Origin: Bacillota bacterium
Lineage (GTDB): Bacteria > Bacillota > Clostridia > Christensenellales > SZUA-584
Length of the DNA: 64,000 nt
NCBI GenBank assembly: GCA_023460085.1
Contig: JAEWRI010000021.1
Span: 1-64,000, forward strand
Direction: 5' to 3'
The notes under the pieces are model-generated. The model was not told the DNA's origin, did not search any database, and worked only from the letters and a program-made list of their open reading frames with translations. Of the stretch, positions 7,583 to 15,828 are shown in pieces. The position numbers were made by a program, and so were the translations under genes. Each line of letters opens with the position of its first letter. The stretch's first letter is position 1.

Positions 7583-8731
7583 ATGCGGTATCGTGAACTG
7601 GGCAATACGGGGCTGATGGTCAGTGAGATTGGTCTGGGCTGCGAGGGGTTTCTGATGAAGGAAGGCGCGCTGATACGCTACTTCCTCGACATGGCGCAAG
7701 AGTCCGGCGTCAACTGCATGGACTTATACATTCCGCATCCCCAGATACGAAGCCGTTTGGGCGAAGCGCTGCAGGGGCGGCGGGAAAAGTTCATTCTGCA
7801 GGGACAAATCGGTACGGTTTGGGAAGACGGGCAATATAAGCGTTCGCGGGACATGGAACCGATACAGTATGCGTTCGATGATCTGCTGACGCGCCTGAAA
7901 ACTGATTATGTCGATATCGGCATGGTTCATTACGTCGATTCCATGGAGGACTGGGAAACGATATGTACCGGTCCGGTGATGCGGTACACACAAGCGCTGA
8001 AGGCTGCCGGCACCATCCGGCATATCGGGCTCAGCAGCCACAACCCGCAGGTGGCGCTGGCAGCGGCGGTGAGCGGCCTCATTGAAGTATTGATGTTCAG
8101 CGTCAACCCCTGCTACGACCTGATGCCCGTCAGCGAGGATGTGGAGGAGCTTTGGGCAGAGAAAAATTACCGCGGAACGCTCGTCAACATGGAACCCACG
8201 CGTCAGACGCTGTACGAAACCTGTCATCGGCTGGGGGCGGGCATCACGGTCATGAAGGCCTTCGGCGGCGGAGATTTGCTGGACGCGGCACTTTCCCCGG
8301 CGAAGAAGGGACTGACGCCATGGCAGTGCATTCACTATGCGCTGGATCGTCCGGCGGTATCCACGGTACTGGTGGGTGCGAAAACAACCGAACAGCTGCG
8401 GCACAGCATTGACTATGAAACCGCGTCGGATGCGCAGCGGGACTACACGGAAGCATTCGCTGCGTTTCCCAAAATTCGCTGGGAGGGGCATTGCATGTAC
8501 TGCGGGCATTGCGCGCCCTGCCCGCAGGGCATAGACGTTGCGGCGGTGACCAAGCTGCTGAACCTGGTGAAAGCCCAGGGGGAGATGCCGGAGACCGTGC
8601 GGGAGCACTATGCCGCGCTGACTCATCCGGCGGGGGAATGTATGGGCTGCGGAGACTGCGAAACGCGCTGTCCGTTTGGGGTGGAAAGCGTATCGAACAT
8701 GCGGCAGGCGGCGGAAATATTCGGAAGATAA
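7583..8731 (+). CDS. Aldo/keto reductase with C-terminal ferredoxin domain
   Basis: Residues 1-290 form an AKR barrel (YRELGNTGLMVSEIGLGC at the start). The C-terminal part carries two four-Cys clusters, CMYCGHCAPCPQ and CMGCGDCETRCP, that should hold two [4Fe-4S] centres. This architecture is common in anaerobes (COG1453-type) and suggests electron transfer to or from a redox partner. By eye, the AKR catalytic Tyr and Lys are not at their usual places: the region after the conserved Asp reads MDLYIPHP, and the ATK strand reads ILQGQIG. Substrate unknown. ATG follows AAAGGAG. Confidence 0.88.
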   Translation: MRYRELGNTGLMVSEIGLGCEGFLMKEGALIRYFLDMAQESGVNCMDLYIPHPQIRSRLGEALQGRREKFILQGQIGTVWEDGQYKRSRDMEPIQYAFDDLLTRLKTDYVDIGMVHYVDSMEDWETICTGPVMRYTQALKAAGTIRHIGLSSHNPQVALAAAVSGLIEVLMFSVNPCYDLMPVSEDVEELWAEKNYRGTLVNMEPTRQTLYETCHRLGAGITVMKAFGGGDLLDAALSPAKKGLTPWQCIHYALDRPAVSTVLVGAKTTEQLRHSIDYETASDAQRDYTEAFAAFPKIRWEGHCMYCGHCAPCPQGIDVAAVTKLLNLVKAQGEMPETVREHYAALTHPAGECMGCGDCETRCPFGVESVSNMRQAAEIFGR

Positions 8732-8749
8732 TCGTTTCGGGGTGAGGAA

Positions 8750-9103
8750 ATGGCGGTGGAAGAAGTGGGCTGCTGCGGCGCGTACTGTGCGTCCTGTAAG
8801 GTTTACCGGTCGAATACTTGCCGGGGCTGCAGAATCGGGTATGGCGACAGCGGGCGTGATGCCGCGAAGGCCAAATGCGCCCTGAAGCGGTGCTGCATGG
8901 CAAAAGGTTTTTTATCATGCGCGGATTGTACGCAGACCGATGGATGCGAGGCATTTCAGCAGTTTTTCAATCATGAAGGATACAAATACAAAAAGTATCG
9001 GGAATCCCTGGACTATATCCGGAAGTATGGCTACGAAGCGTTCGTGACAGCGGCCGACGGCTGGCAAAACGCGTATGGACGCTTCCCAGATATGGCAAAG
9101 TGA
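8750..9103 (+). CDS. DUF3795 cysteine-rich protein
   Basis: This 117-residue protein has at least ten Cys residues in the pattern of DUF3795: CCGAYCASC near the start, then TCRGCR, KCALKRCC and CADCTQTDGC. Proteins of this family probably bind zinc or an iron-sulfur centre; their role is unknown. It lies 18 bp after the reductase-ferredoxin gene and 27 bp before the hydantoinase gene, so it may belong to the same transcript. Confidence 0.82.
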   Translation: MAVEEVGCCGAYCASCKVYRSNTCRGCRIGYGDSGRDAAKAKCALKRCCMAKGFLSCADCTQTDGCEAFQQFFNHEGYKYKKYRESLDYIRKYGYEAFVTAADGWQNAYGRFPDMAK

Positions 9104-9130
9104 TGCATCAGGCGGCGAAAGGATTGACAG

Positions 9131-11119
9131 ATGAAGTTTGGAATCGGCATCGATACGGGCGGGACCTATACGGACGCGGTCATTTATGATTTTGAACAGC
9201 GAAAGGTATTGGATTTCGCGAAAGCGCTGACCACCCGAGAGGATCTGTCCATAGGCATACTGAACGCGCTGGACAGTCTGGACGTCTCTTTGGTGAGCAA
9301 GGCCGGGATGGTATCGCTGTCCACCACATTGGCAACGAACGCCTGTGTAGAAAACAAGGGCGGGCGCGCGAAGCTGCTGCTGATAGGCGTAGACAGGAAA
9401 ATCGTCGAATGGGTTGGCGGCGATATCGGGTTGGATGACACGAAGCAGGTATACCATGTGGACGCGGAAATCTCCATCGACGGCACCATTACCCAAGCGC
9501 CCGACTGGGAAAGCTTTATCGAGGAAAGCCGCGAGTGGTTTTCGGATGCCGAAGCGCTCGCCATCGTGCAGATGCACGCGCTCAGCAGCAACGCCGCGCT
9601 CGAAAAGGAGGCGCGGGAAGTGGTTTCCCGGGAATATGGCATTCCCGTCATCTGCGGCTACGAGCTGTTTGCGGATCTCAACGCCCTCAAAAGGGGAGCG
9701 AGCGCGCTGCTCAACGGCAGGCTGATACCGGTGCTGGCCGAATTTCTTTCCGCCATCAAGAAAGCGCTGGGGGAACGCGGCATCACCGCGCCGGTGGCCA
9801 TCGTGCACAGCGACGGCAGTCTGATGTCGGAGCGGTTTACCGGCGTTCGCCCGGTGGAGACCATACTCTGCGGCCCGGCAGCCAGCGTTATGGGCGCGAG
9901 CGCGCTGCTGGACGAGCCGGAGGCCGTGGTGGTGGATATGGGCGGCACCACCACCGATATCGCGCTGTTTCGCGGAGGCCAGCCCGTGCGGGCGATGGAC
10001 GGCATTCGCATCGGCAGCTGGGAGACCTTTGTCAAGGGCGTTTATGTACAGACCATAGGATTGGGCGGAGACAGCGCCATACGCCGTGACAAGGGCGGGA
10101 AATTCATGCTGGACACCGTTCGCGTAATCCCGCTGTGCGCCGCCGCGGATCGGTGGCCGCAGATCGTTCCGGCGCTGCGGAATCTGCTGGACAGGACGGA
10201 CAAGCATTCCAGACCGCTGCACGAGTTCTTCGCGCTGCAGAAGGATATCAGCGGCAGCTCCAAATACAGCGAGGATGAAAAGAAATTCTGCGCGGCGCTG
10301 GAGAACGGCCCGCTGATATACGCACAGGCCGCGCGCGCGGCACGCAAGGATTTGTACAGCTTGCGCGTGGATCGGCTGGAAAAGGAAGGCGTGGTGATTC
10401 GCTGCGGGCTCACGCCGACGGACATCATGCACCTGAAGGGGGATTTCAACCGGTTCCCGAAGGAGGCATCGCGGCTGGGCGCGCGGTACGTGGCAAAAAC
10501 GCTGGGGACGGGCGTGGAGGAGCTTTGCGATCTGGTGTACGAAACCGTGTCGCGCAGGCTGTACCGGCAAATCGCGGAGATGCTGCTTCGGGAGAACATG
10601 CCCGATTTAAAGGCAAAGGGCAGCACGCTGGGAGGCCTGATAGACCGCGCATGGGAAATGTCGCAGGGCAGCCACGCAGAGCATGTAACGCTGGGCCTCA
10701 CGACGCCGTCCGTGCTGATAGGGGTGGGTGCGCCCATCCATATCTTCCTTCCGCGCGTCGCGAAAGCGTTGGGGACGCGGTGCGTCATACCGGAGCTGGC
10801 GGGCGTGGTCAACGCGGTGGGCGCGGTGGCGGGCAATATTACGGCTTCCAGCACCGTGTACATCAAGCCGCAGGGCGAGGGGTTTGTAGCGTACAACGCG
10901 TCGCTGAATCAATACTTCGAGCTGCTGGATGAGGCGACGGCACTGGCAACTGAAGAGGCGCGACGTGAAGCGCACGAGGAGGCGGAAAAGCGGGGTGCCT
11001 GCGGGGATCTGATAGTGCATGTGGATGTCAGGCCGAAAATTGCCGAAACCGCCTTTGGCAGCGAGGTGTTGGTGGAAAGCCTTGTGACCGCGACGGCGAT
11101 TGGCAAGATAGCGCTTTAG
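9131..11119 (+). CDS. Hydantoinase/oxoprolinase family protein (HyuA-like)
   Basis: This 662-residue protein has the ATP-binding motifs of the hydantoinase A/oxoprolinase family: GIGIDTGGTYTDAVIYD at the N-terminus, CGPAASVMGAS (about 250) and VVVDMGGTTTDIALF (about 268-282). The family performs ATP-dependent opening of cyclic amides or related carboxylations. There is no HyuB partner next to it, as in many stand-alone members, so the substrate is open. ATG follows AAAGGATTGACAG with moderate spacing. It is convergent with the GNAT gene at 11135, only 15 bp away. Confidence 0.85.
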   Translation: MKFGIGIDTGGTYTDAVIYDFEQRKVLDFAKALTTREDLSIGILNALDSLDVSLVSKAGMVSLSTTLATNACVENKGGRAKLLLIGVDRKIVEWVGGDIGLDDTKQVYHVDAEISIDGTITQAPDWESFIEESREWFSDAEALAIVQMHALSSNAALEKEAREVVSREYGIPVICGYELFADLNALKRGASALLNGRLIPVLAEFLSAIKKALGERGITAPVAIVHSDGSLMSERFTGVRPVETILCGPAASVMGASALLDEPEAVVVDMGGTTTDIALFRGGQPVRAMDGIRIGSWETFVKGVYVQTIGLGGDSAIRRDKGGKFMLDTVRVIPLCAAADRWPQIVPALRNLLDRTDKHSRPLHEFFALQKDISGSSKYSEDEKKFCAALENGPLIYAQAARAARKDLYSLRVDRLEKEGVVIRCGLTPTDIMHLKGDFNRFPKEASRLGARYVAKTLGTGVEELCDLVYETVSRRLYRQIAEMLLRENMPDLKAKGSTLGGLIDRAWEMSQGSHAEHVTLGLTTPSVLIGVGAPIHIFLPRVAKALGTRCVIPELAGVVNAVGAVAGNITASSTVYIKPQGEGFVAYNASLNQYFELLDEATALATEEARREAHEEAEKRGACGDLIVHVDVRPKIAETAFGSEVLVESLVTATAIGKIAL

Positions 11120-11134
11120 ACCGGATACGGGCGG

Positions 11135-11662
11135 CTATAGAATAAATTCCATCTGGCGATCGAAAGGCTCGGCCAGCACATGCTCCGCAGCCTCTTCCAA
11201 AGTATCCGCACATCCCATCGCCAGATAAAACGCCTGAGATTCCACGGCGGAATGGGCAGAGATATACAGCTTTGCCGCGCCGTGCGCTTTGGCCCAGTCT
11301 GCCGCCTGCAGGAACAGCGCCATGCCGATGCCGTTTCTGCGCATTTCGGAGGAGACATGCAGGCAGGAAAGACAGAGATACTGTTCTGCCGAGCCGAAGC
11401 GCCTGCCTTCGACGGAAGCGAAGCCCTTCAGCACGCCGCCGGAGAACGCGCCCAAAACAACGCCCGAGGTCTGCGCGGTGCGCCGCAGCATCTTCGTCAG
11501 TCTGGCGATTTCCGTCGCGCCCCAGCGATCGACAAACGCAATGTCCCGGATGATCCAACCCTCTTTTTCACGCCGCCAGCACCGGGTAACCTGCTGCGTG
11601 CGGTCAAAACCGTCAAAAAGAGGCGCTTCTAATTCTGCAGCGCCAAGTTGCCTGTATTCCAT
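11135..11662 (-). CDS. GNAT-family N-acetyltransferase
   Basis: This 175-residue protein has GNAT features: RRNGIGMALFLQAADWAKA as the acetyl-CoA loop and helix, and FYLAMGC near the C-terminus. The substrate is unknown. It is transcribed toward the hydantoinase gene. The start ATG at 11662 is preceded by AAGGAG in the minus-strand sense. Confidence 0.82.
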   Translation of the reverse strand: MEYRQLGAAELEAPLFDGFDRTQQVTRCWRREKEGWIIRDIAFVDRWGATEIARLTKMLRRTAQTSGVVLGAFSGGVLKGFASVEGRRFGSAEQYLCLSCLHVSSEMRRNGIGMALFLQAADWAKAHGAAKLYISAHSAVESQAFYLAMGCADTLEEAAEHVLAEPFDRQMEFIL

Positions 11663-11699
11663 TGTACGTCTCCTTGAGGATGTTCAGGGCTACAGTATA

Positions 11700-12467
11700 T
11701 CACGATTCCGTGTCGGATGAAACAAACGTCCATTCCCGGTGGATGTCGCCGCAGTCCATCGTTAGCACGGAGCCGTTATGAATATCAAGCCAAATGCGAT
11801 AATCGCTTCGGGGATAATGCTCCTCCCAGAAGAAATGATATCTGTATCTTTGGTGAGCGTCATAGTCGGATATAAGCTGACCATCCAAGCGGAACGTGGG
11901 GTTGCGGACAGCTTTTGTAATGGAAATATTCAGGTGTATACTTTTGGGCAGGCCGCTCAGAGAAACCACATTCGTATCCGTCACGGGAAACGCATCCAAC
12001 TGATATCCATCCACGGTGGCGATGACAACCTCGGGATTGTCGGCGGCGGCGCTGTAAAGCAACCTTGCGCTGCTGCTGTTGAGCGCCGCAAAAGTCCACA
12101 GAATCAGCGCCAGTATGAAGAGCACCTTTTGCAGCCGATGCGTAGGGGCCGGACTGCTTTCGTCGCTGCTTTCCTGAATGAGATAGAAACGGGAGAAATG
12201 ATACCGGAGTAGGTTTCCCAGTAGAATTGAAAAAAGGTTTAGTGCGATACTGTCAAATAACAGAGAGAACGTCGCAAATTGGTTTGTATTCAGCCCAAAA
12301 TACAGAAAACAGACCAGAAAAAGTGCTAAAACTGCTATGCCAACGCCAAATACACGCCACTTCGCCGGTTTGTCCAGTTCGGCGTGGAAGAACCGTCCGT
12401 TTTTGGTTCTGATGTACTCATTTCGATTGGCAAATCGGTATTCCCAGTAGGTCGGTCTGTCGCGCAT
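11700..12467 (-). CDS. Uncharacterised membrane protein, paralogue of the next gene
   Basis: I do not recognise a named family. The 255-residue protein has an N-terminal cytoplasmic stretch starting MRDRPTYWEYRFAN, a cluster of hydrophobic helices (about 37-85 and 110-135), and a C-terminal soluble part ending DCGDIHREWTF. The gene upstream at 12500 encodes a protein with nearly the same first 14 residues and the same C-terminal segment, but a quite different middle. The two lie 32 bp apart in one operon and look like a tandem duplication. The conserved ends suggest a shared partner or target site. Confidence 0.7.
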   Translation of the reverse strand: MRDRPTYWEYRFANRNEYIRTKNGRFFHAELDKPAKWRVFGVGIAVLALFLVCFLYFGLNTNQFATFSLLFDSIALNLFSILLGNLLRYHFSRFYLIQESSDESSPAPTHRLQKVLFILALILWTFAALNSSSARLLYSAAADNPEVVIATVDGYQLDAFPVTDTNVVSLSGLPKSIHLNISITKAVRNPTFRLDGQLISDYDAHQRYRYHFFWEEHYPRSDYRIWLDIHNGSVLTMDCGDIHREWTFVSSDTES

Positions 12468-12499
12468 GGTGCCTCCTTATTTGACTGACAGCCGGGGGA

Positions 12500-13279
12500 T
12501 TAATCAATAGCCCTGAACGTCCATTCCCGGTGGATGTCGCCGCAGTCCATCGTCAGCACGGAACCGTCTTTGATATCAAACAGCATAACATCATATTCAT
12601 TGCGGGGATAATACTTTTCCCAGAAGAAGTGAAGTGAAAAATCAGAAACATCATCAAAAGCAGGGCATTCTTTGCCATCCAGATAAAACGACGCGCGATA
12701 TACGGCCCTTGTAACGGTGATTTCCAGAGCTGCGTCGGTTACCCCGCTTGGAAACGGTATCGTTTGGACGTTCAGCATCGGAACATCCTGCTGCCCCGGC
12801 ATATCGGCGGTGGCCTCAATGATGGCGGGACGGTCAGCAATCGCACTGTAAAGAAGGATAGCGGCGTTGCTGTTCATAGCCGCGAATATCCATATGGGGA
12901 TAGCCAGAAGGAACGCGGCTTTGAGATACCCATTCCGGGCAAAAACAATCCCTTTGGCGGTTTCGATATCCTCGCTGTTTTCATCAATAAGTTGGTATCT
13001 TGTCATACGGTACTCAAGAAGATGACTGCTGATGGAAAACAGCAGGGGAAAGGTGAAAAAATCAAACAGACGGGAGTTTAAACGGGAATAGGAAAGATTT
13101 CCTGATATACTCAAAAGATATACCCCGGCGAACAATACGAGTAAAAACATGGTCAGTCCAAAGGGCACCCATTTCGCGGCTTTGCTGACATGAGTCTTAA
13201 AGAACCAGCCATCTCGGGTTCTAATGTATCCGTCCTGATTGGCAAATCGGTATTCCCAGTAGGTCGGTCTGTCGCGCAT
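12500..13279 (-). CDS. Uncharacterised membrane protein, tandem paralogue
   Basis: This 259-residue protein shares MRDRPTYWEYRFAN at the start and GSVLTMDCGDIHREWTF at the end with its downstream paralogue. Hydrophobic helices lie at about 38-60, 65-90 and 115-140; the rest is probably extracellular. It is the promoter-proximal gene of the pair, behind a TTTACA-N17-TATAAT promoter. Function unknown. Confidence 0.7.
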   Translation of the reverse strand: MRDRPTYWEYRFANQDGYIRTRDGWFFKTHVSKAAKWVPFGLTMFLLVLFAGVYLLSISGNLSYSRLNSRLFDFFTFPLLFSISSHLLEYRMTRYQLIDENSEDIETAKGIVFARNGYLKAAFLLAIPIWIFAAMNSNAAILLYSAIADRPAIIEATADMPGQQDVPMLNVQTIPFPSGVTDAALEITVTRAVYRASFYLDGKECPAFDDVSDFSLHFFWEKYYPRNEYDVMLFDIKDGSVLTMDCGDIHREWTFRAID

Positions 13280-13317
13280 GGCGGCTCCCTTGCGTTTGAT
13301 GGTGGTAATTCATGAAT

Positions 13318-13346
13318 ATTATACCATAAATCGAAACACGTGTAAA
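13318..13346 (-). promoter_or_regulatory. Sigma-A promoter for the paralogous membrane-protein pair
   Basis: On the minus strand TTTACA (13341-13346) and TATAAT (13318-13323) are separated by 17 bp, 39 bp upstream of the start codon. Confidence 0.7.
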
Positions 13347-13360
13347 CGCGTCAGTATACA

Positions 13361-13391
13361 AAAACGCCGGAGCAATGCTCCGGCGCTGTTT
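13361..13391 (-). terminator. Terminator after the topoisomerase subunit A gene
   Basis: CGCCGGAGC (13365-13373), loop AAT and GCTCCGGCG (13377-13385) form a 9-bp GC-rich stem followed on the minus strand by a T-rich run. Confidence 0.85.
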
Positions 13392-13401
13392 TGCCATGAA
13401 A

Positions 13402-15828
13402 TTATGTCAGAAAGTATTTGCCTGCCGAAACGACCACATTTCCCAGCACCACCATGACGGCTGCCGCGCCTTTGCCGGTGCGAGGCCCACGCTCCAGCTG
13501 CTCGGAGGAAAGCTCCACGTTATCGCCGGACTTCAGCGTCGCCACGATGCCGCACGGCTCGCTGACGATGAACGCCGCCGCGATATAGCTGCCGGTGGGC
13601 TTGCTGAGTGTGATGGCTTTTACGCCTTTGCCGCCGCGCCGCTGCGCCTCAAACTGGTATGCCTTGGTCAGCTTCGCATAGCCGAGCTCTGTAAAGATTG
13701 CCAGATCATCCTGCTCACCGACGGGGGAGGCCAGTACCACGCTGTCGCCTTTCTCCAGCGCCACGGCTTTAACGCCCTTGGCGGCGCGGCCCATGCTGGA
13801 TACCTCGGATGAGTTGAAACGGATAGCCATGCCGTTTTTGGTCACGACAATCCAGTCGCTGTCGGCCTTAGCCAGTGTAACGGAGAGTATCTCGTCGCCA
13901 GCGGAAACGCCGCACGCCGCAATGCGCTTGTTGCGAACATCGTAATCGGCGAGGCTGCTGCGCTTAATCATGCCATTCTTTGTGACAAAGAACAGCTCCG
14001 CACCGCCATTGTAGTCCGCGACAGAGAACACGCCTGCAATGCGTTCGTTCTTGTCCACTCCCGCGAGGATGGCGGACAGCGGCTTGCCCTTATCCTTGAG
14101 CTTGCACTCCGGGATGTCGGTGGAAGCCAGCGTGTAGAGGTTGCCCGCGCTCGTAAAGATTTGCACGCGCCGGTCGGTGGCGGAAGGCACGATGCTCTGC
14201 ACGATGTCGCCGTCGGTGCCGGGAAGCGTGGATTTCTGATATGACTTCTGGTTCACGCGCTTGAAGAACTCGTTCTGCGTGAGCAGGATGACGCATTCCT
14301 CCACCTGCCGGAACTCGTTTTCGTCGATTTCAATTTCGGCGCTCGTATCGGAGATGCGTGTGCGGCGCTTGTCCGCGTACTTCTCCTTGATTTCACCCAG
14401 TTCGTGGGTGATGACGCGCATCAGCTTGGCCTCGGAGGCGAGTATGGCCTCCAGCCGCTTGATGGTTTCAAGGATGAACGCGTACTCCTTCTGCAGCGCT
14501 TCAATTTCCAGCGCCGTCAGACGCGCAAGGCGCATGTCGAGTATCGCCTGTGCCTGAATCTGTGTGAGCGCAAAGCGCTCCATCAGCTTGTCCCGCGCTT
14601 CCTTCGGCGAAGACGAGCCGCGGATGATGCGGATGACCTCGTCGATGTTCTGCACCGCGATGATGAGGCCCGCCAGGATGTGCTCGCGCTGCTTTGCCTT
14701 TTCGAGGTCGTACCGAGTGCGCCGCGTCACAACATCCTTCTGGAACGAGATGTAGTGGTCGATGATTTCCATCAGCGAGAGCTGCTTGGGCTGGCTGTCC
14801 GCGATGCATACCATGTTGATGCCGAACGTCACCTGCAGGTCGGAGTATTTATAGAGGCAGTTCAGTATTTTCTTCGCGTCGTAGTCCTTGCGCACCTCGA
14901 TGACCGCGCGGATGCCCGTGCGGTCGGACTCGTCGCGGATATCGGAGACGCCCGCAAACATGTCTTTTTTCTGCTCCGTCACGGCGAGTATCTTGCTAAG
15001 CATCGCGGCTTTGTTCACCTGATACGGCATTTCGGTGATGACGATGTTGGTTTTGCCGTTGACGCCTTTTTCAAGGCTCGCTTTGGCGCGGATGGTGATT
15101 TTGCCGCGGCCGGTGGAATAGGCTTCCTTCAGCCCTTCGAGGCCGAGCATGTAGCCGCCGGTGGGGAAGTCCGGCCCCGGGATGAGCTTCATCAGTTCCT
15201 CTAAACTGAGCTGCGGATTCTCAATGCGCGCCACCACGCCGTCAATGACTTCGGCAAGGTTGTGCGGGGGAATGTTGGTCGCAAGGCCCACCGCGATGCC
15301 CGCCGCGCCGTTCACCAGCAGATTGGGGTATCGCGCGGGCAGCATGTCGGGTTCTTTTAAGGTATCGTCAAAGTTGTACGAGAAGCGGACTGTGTCCTTC
15401 TCGATATGGGCCAGCATCTCCATGGCGATGGGAGAGAGCCGTGCCTCGGTGTAGCGCATCGCGGCTGCGCTGTCGCCGTCCATGCTGCCGAAGTTGCCGT
15501 GGCCCTGTACCAGCGGCGCGCGCATCACGAAATCCTGCGCCATGCGCACCATCGCGTCGTACACCGACGTGTCGCCGTGGGGATGGTATTTGCCGAGGCA
15601 GTCGCCCACGATACGCGCGGACTTGCGGTGCGGCTTGTCGGGCGTGAGGCCTAATTCCATCATCGTATAGAGTATGCGGCGCTGAACGGGTTTTAAGCCG
15701 TCCTCCACGCGCGGCAAGGCGCGGTCCATGATGACGTACTCCGCGAACGGTATCATGGAGTCGTGCATCATGTCGCTCATCGAAACCGGCGTAACGTCGC
15801 TGCCGAGCAGATTGTTGTCTTCAGACAT
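13402..15828 (-). CDS. Type IIA DNA topoisomerase subunit A (GyrA/ParC family)
   Basis: This 808-residue protein has the breakage-reunion domain with catalytic Tyr126 in AAMRYTEAR and a quinolone-region HPHGDTSVYD (84-93; Thr87 and Asp91 at the positions of E. coli Ser83 and Asp87). The C-terminal beta-pinwheel carries a GyrA-box, QRRGGKG, but at residues 729-735, near the end, while the usual first-blade position reads YQKSTLPGTDGD. A GyrA-box normally marks gyrase, so gyrase against topoisomerase IV is not settled. It overlaps the subunit B gene by 8 bp and lies next to dCMP deaminase, not in a visible dnaA-recF context, so it may be a second copy. Confidence 0.9.
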   Translation of the reverse strand: MSEDNNLLGSDVTPVSMSDMMHDSMIPFAEYVIMDRALPRVEDGLKPVQRRILYTMMELGLTPDKPHRKSARIVGDCLGKYHPHGDTSVYDAMVRMAQDFVMRAPLVQGHGNFGSMDGDSAAAMRYTEARLSPIAMEMLAHIEKDTVRFSYNFDDTLKEPDMLPARYPNLLVNGAAGIAVGLATNIPPHNLAEVIDGVVARIENPQLSLEELMKLIPGPDFPTGGYMLGLEGLKEAYSTGRGKITIRAKASLEKGVNGKTNIVITEMPYQVNKAAMLSKILAVTEQKKDMFAGVSDIRDESDRTGIRAVIEVRKDYDAKKILNCLYKYSDLQVTFGINMVCIADSQPKQLSLMEIIDHYISFQKDVVTRRTRYDLEKAKQREHILAGLIIAVQNIDEVIRIIRGSSSPKEARDKLMERFALTQIQAQAILDMRLARLTALEIEALQKEYAFILETIKRLEAILASEAKLMRVITHELGEIKEKYADKRRTRISDTSAEIEIDENEFRQVEECVILLTQNEFFKRVNQKSYQKSTLPGTDGDIVQSIVPSATDRRVQIFTSAGNLYTLASTDIPECKLKDKGKPLSAILAGVDKNERIAGVFSVADYNGGAELFFVTKNGMIKRSSLADYDVRNKRIAACGVSAGDEILSVTLAKADSDWIVVTKNGMAIRFNSSEVSSMGRAAKGVKAVALEKGDSVVLASPVGEQDDLAIFTELGYAKLTKAYQFEAQRRGGKGVKAITLSKPTGSYIAAAFIVSEPCGIVATLKSGDNVELSSEQLERGPRTGKGAAAVMVVLGNVVVSAGKYFLT

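Noticed and set aside
8915..10570. 551-residue minus-strand frame opposite the hydantoinase gene
   Set aside because: Antisense artefact of a clear family gene on the plus strand.
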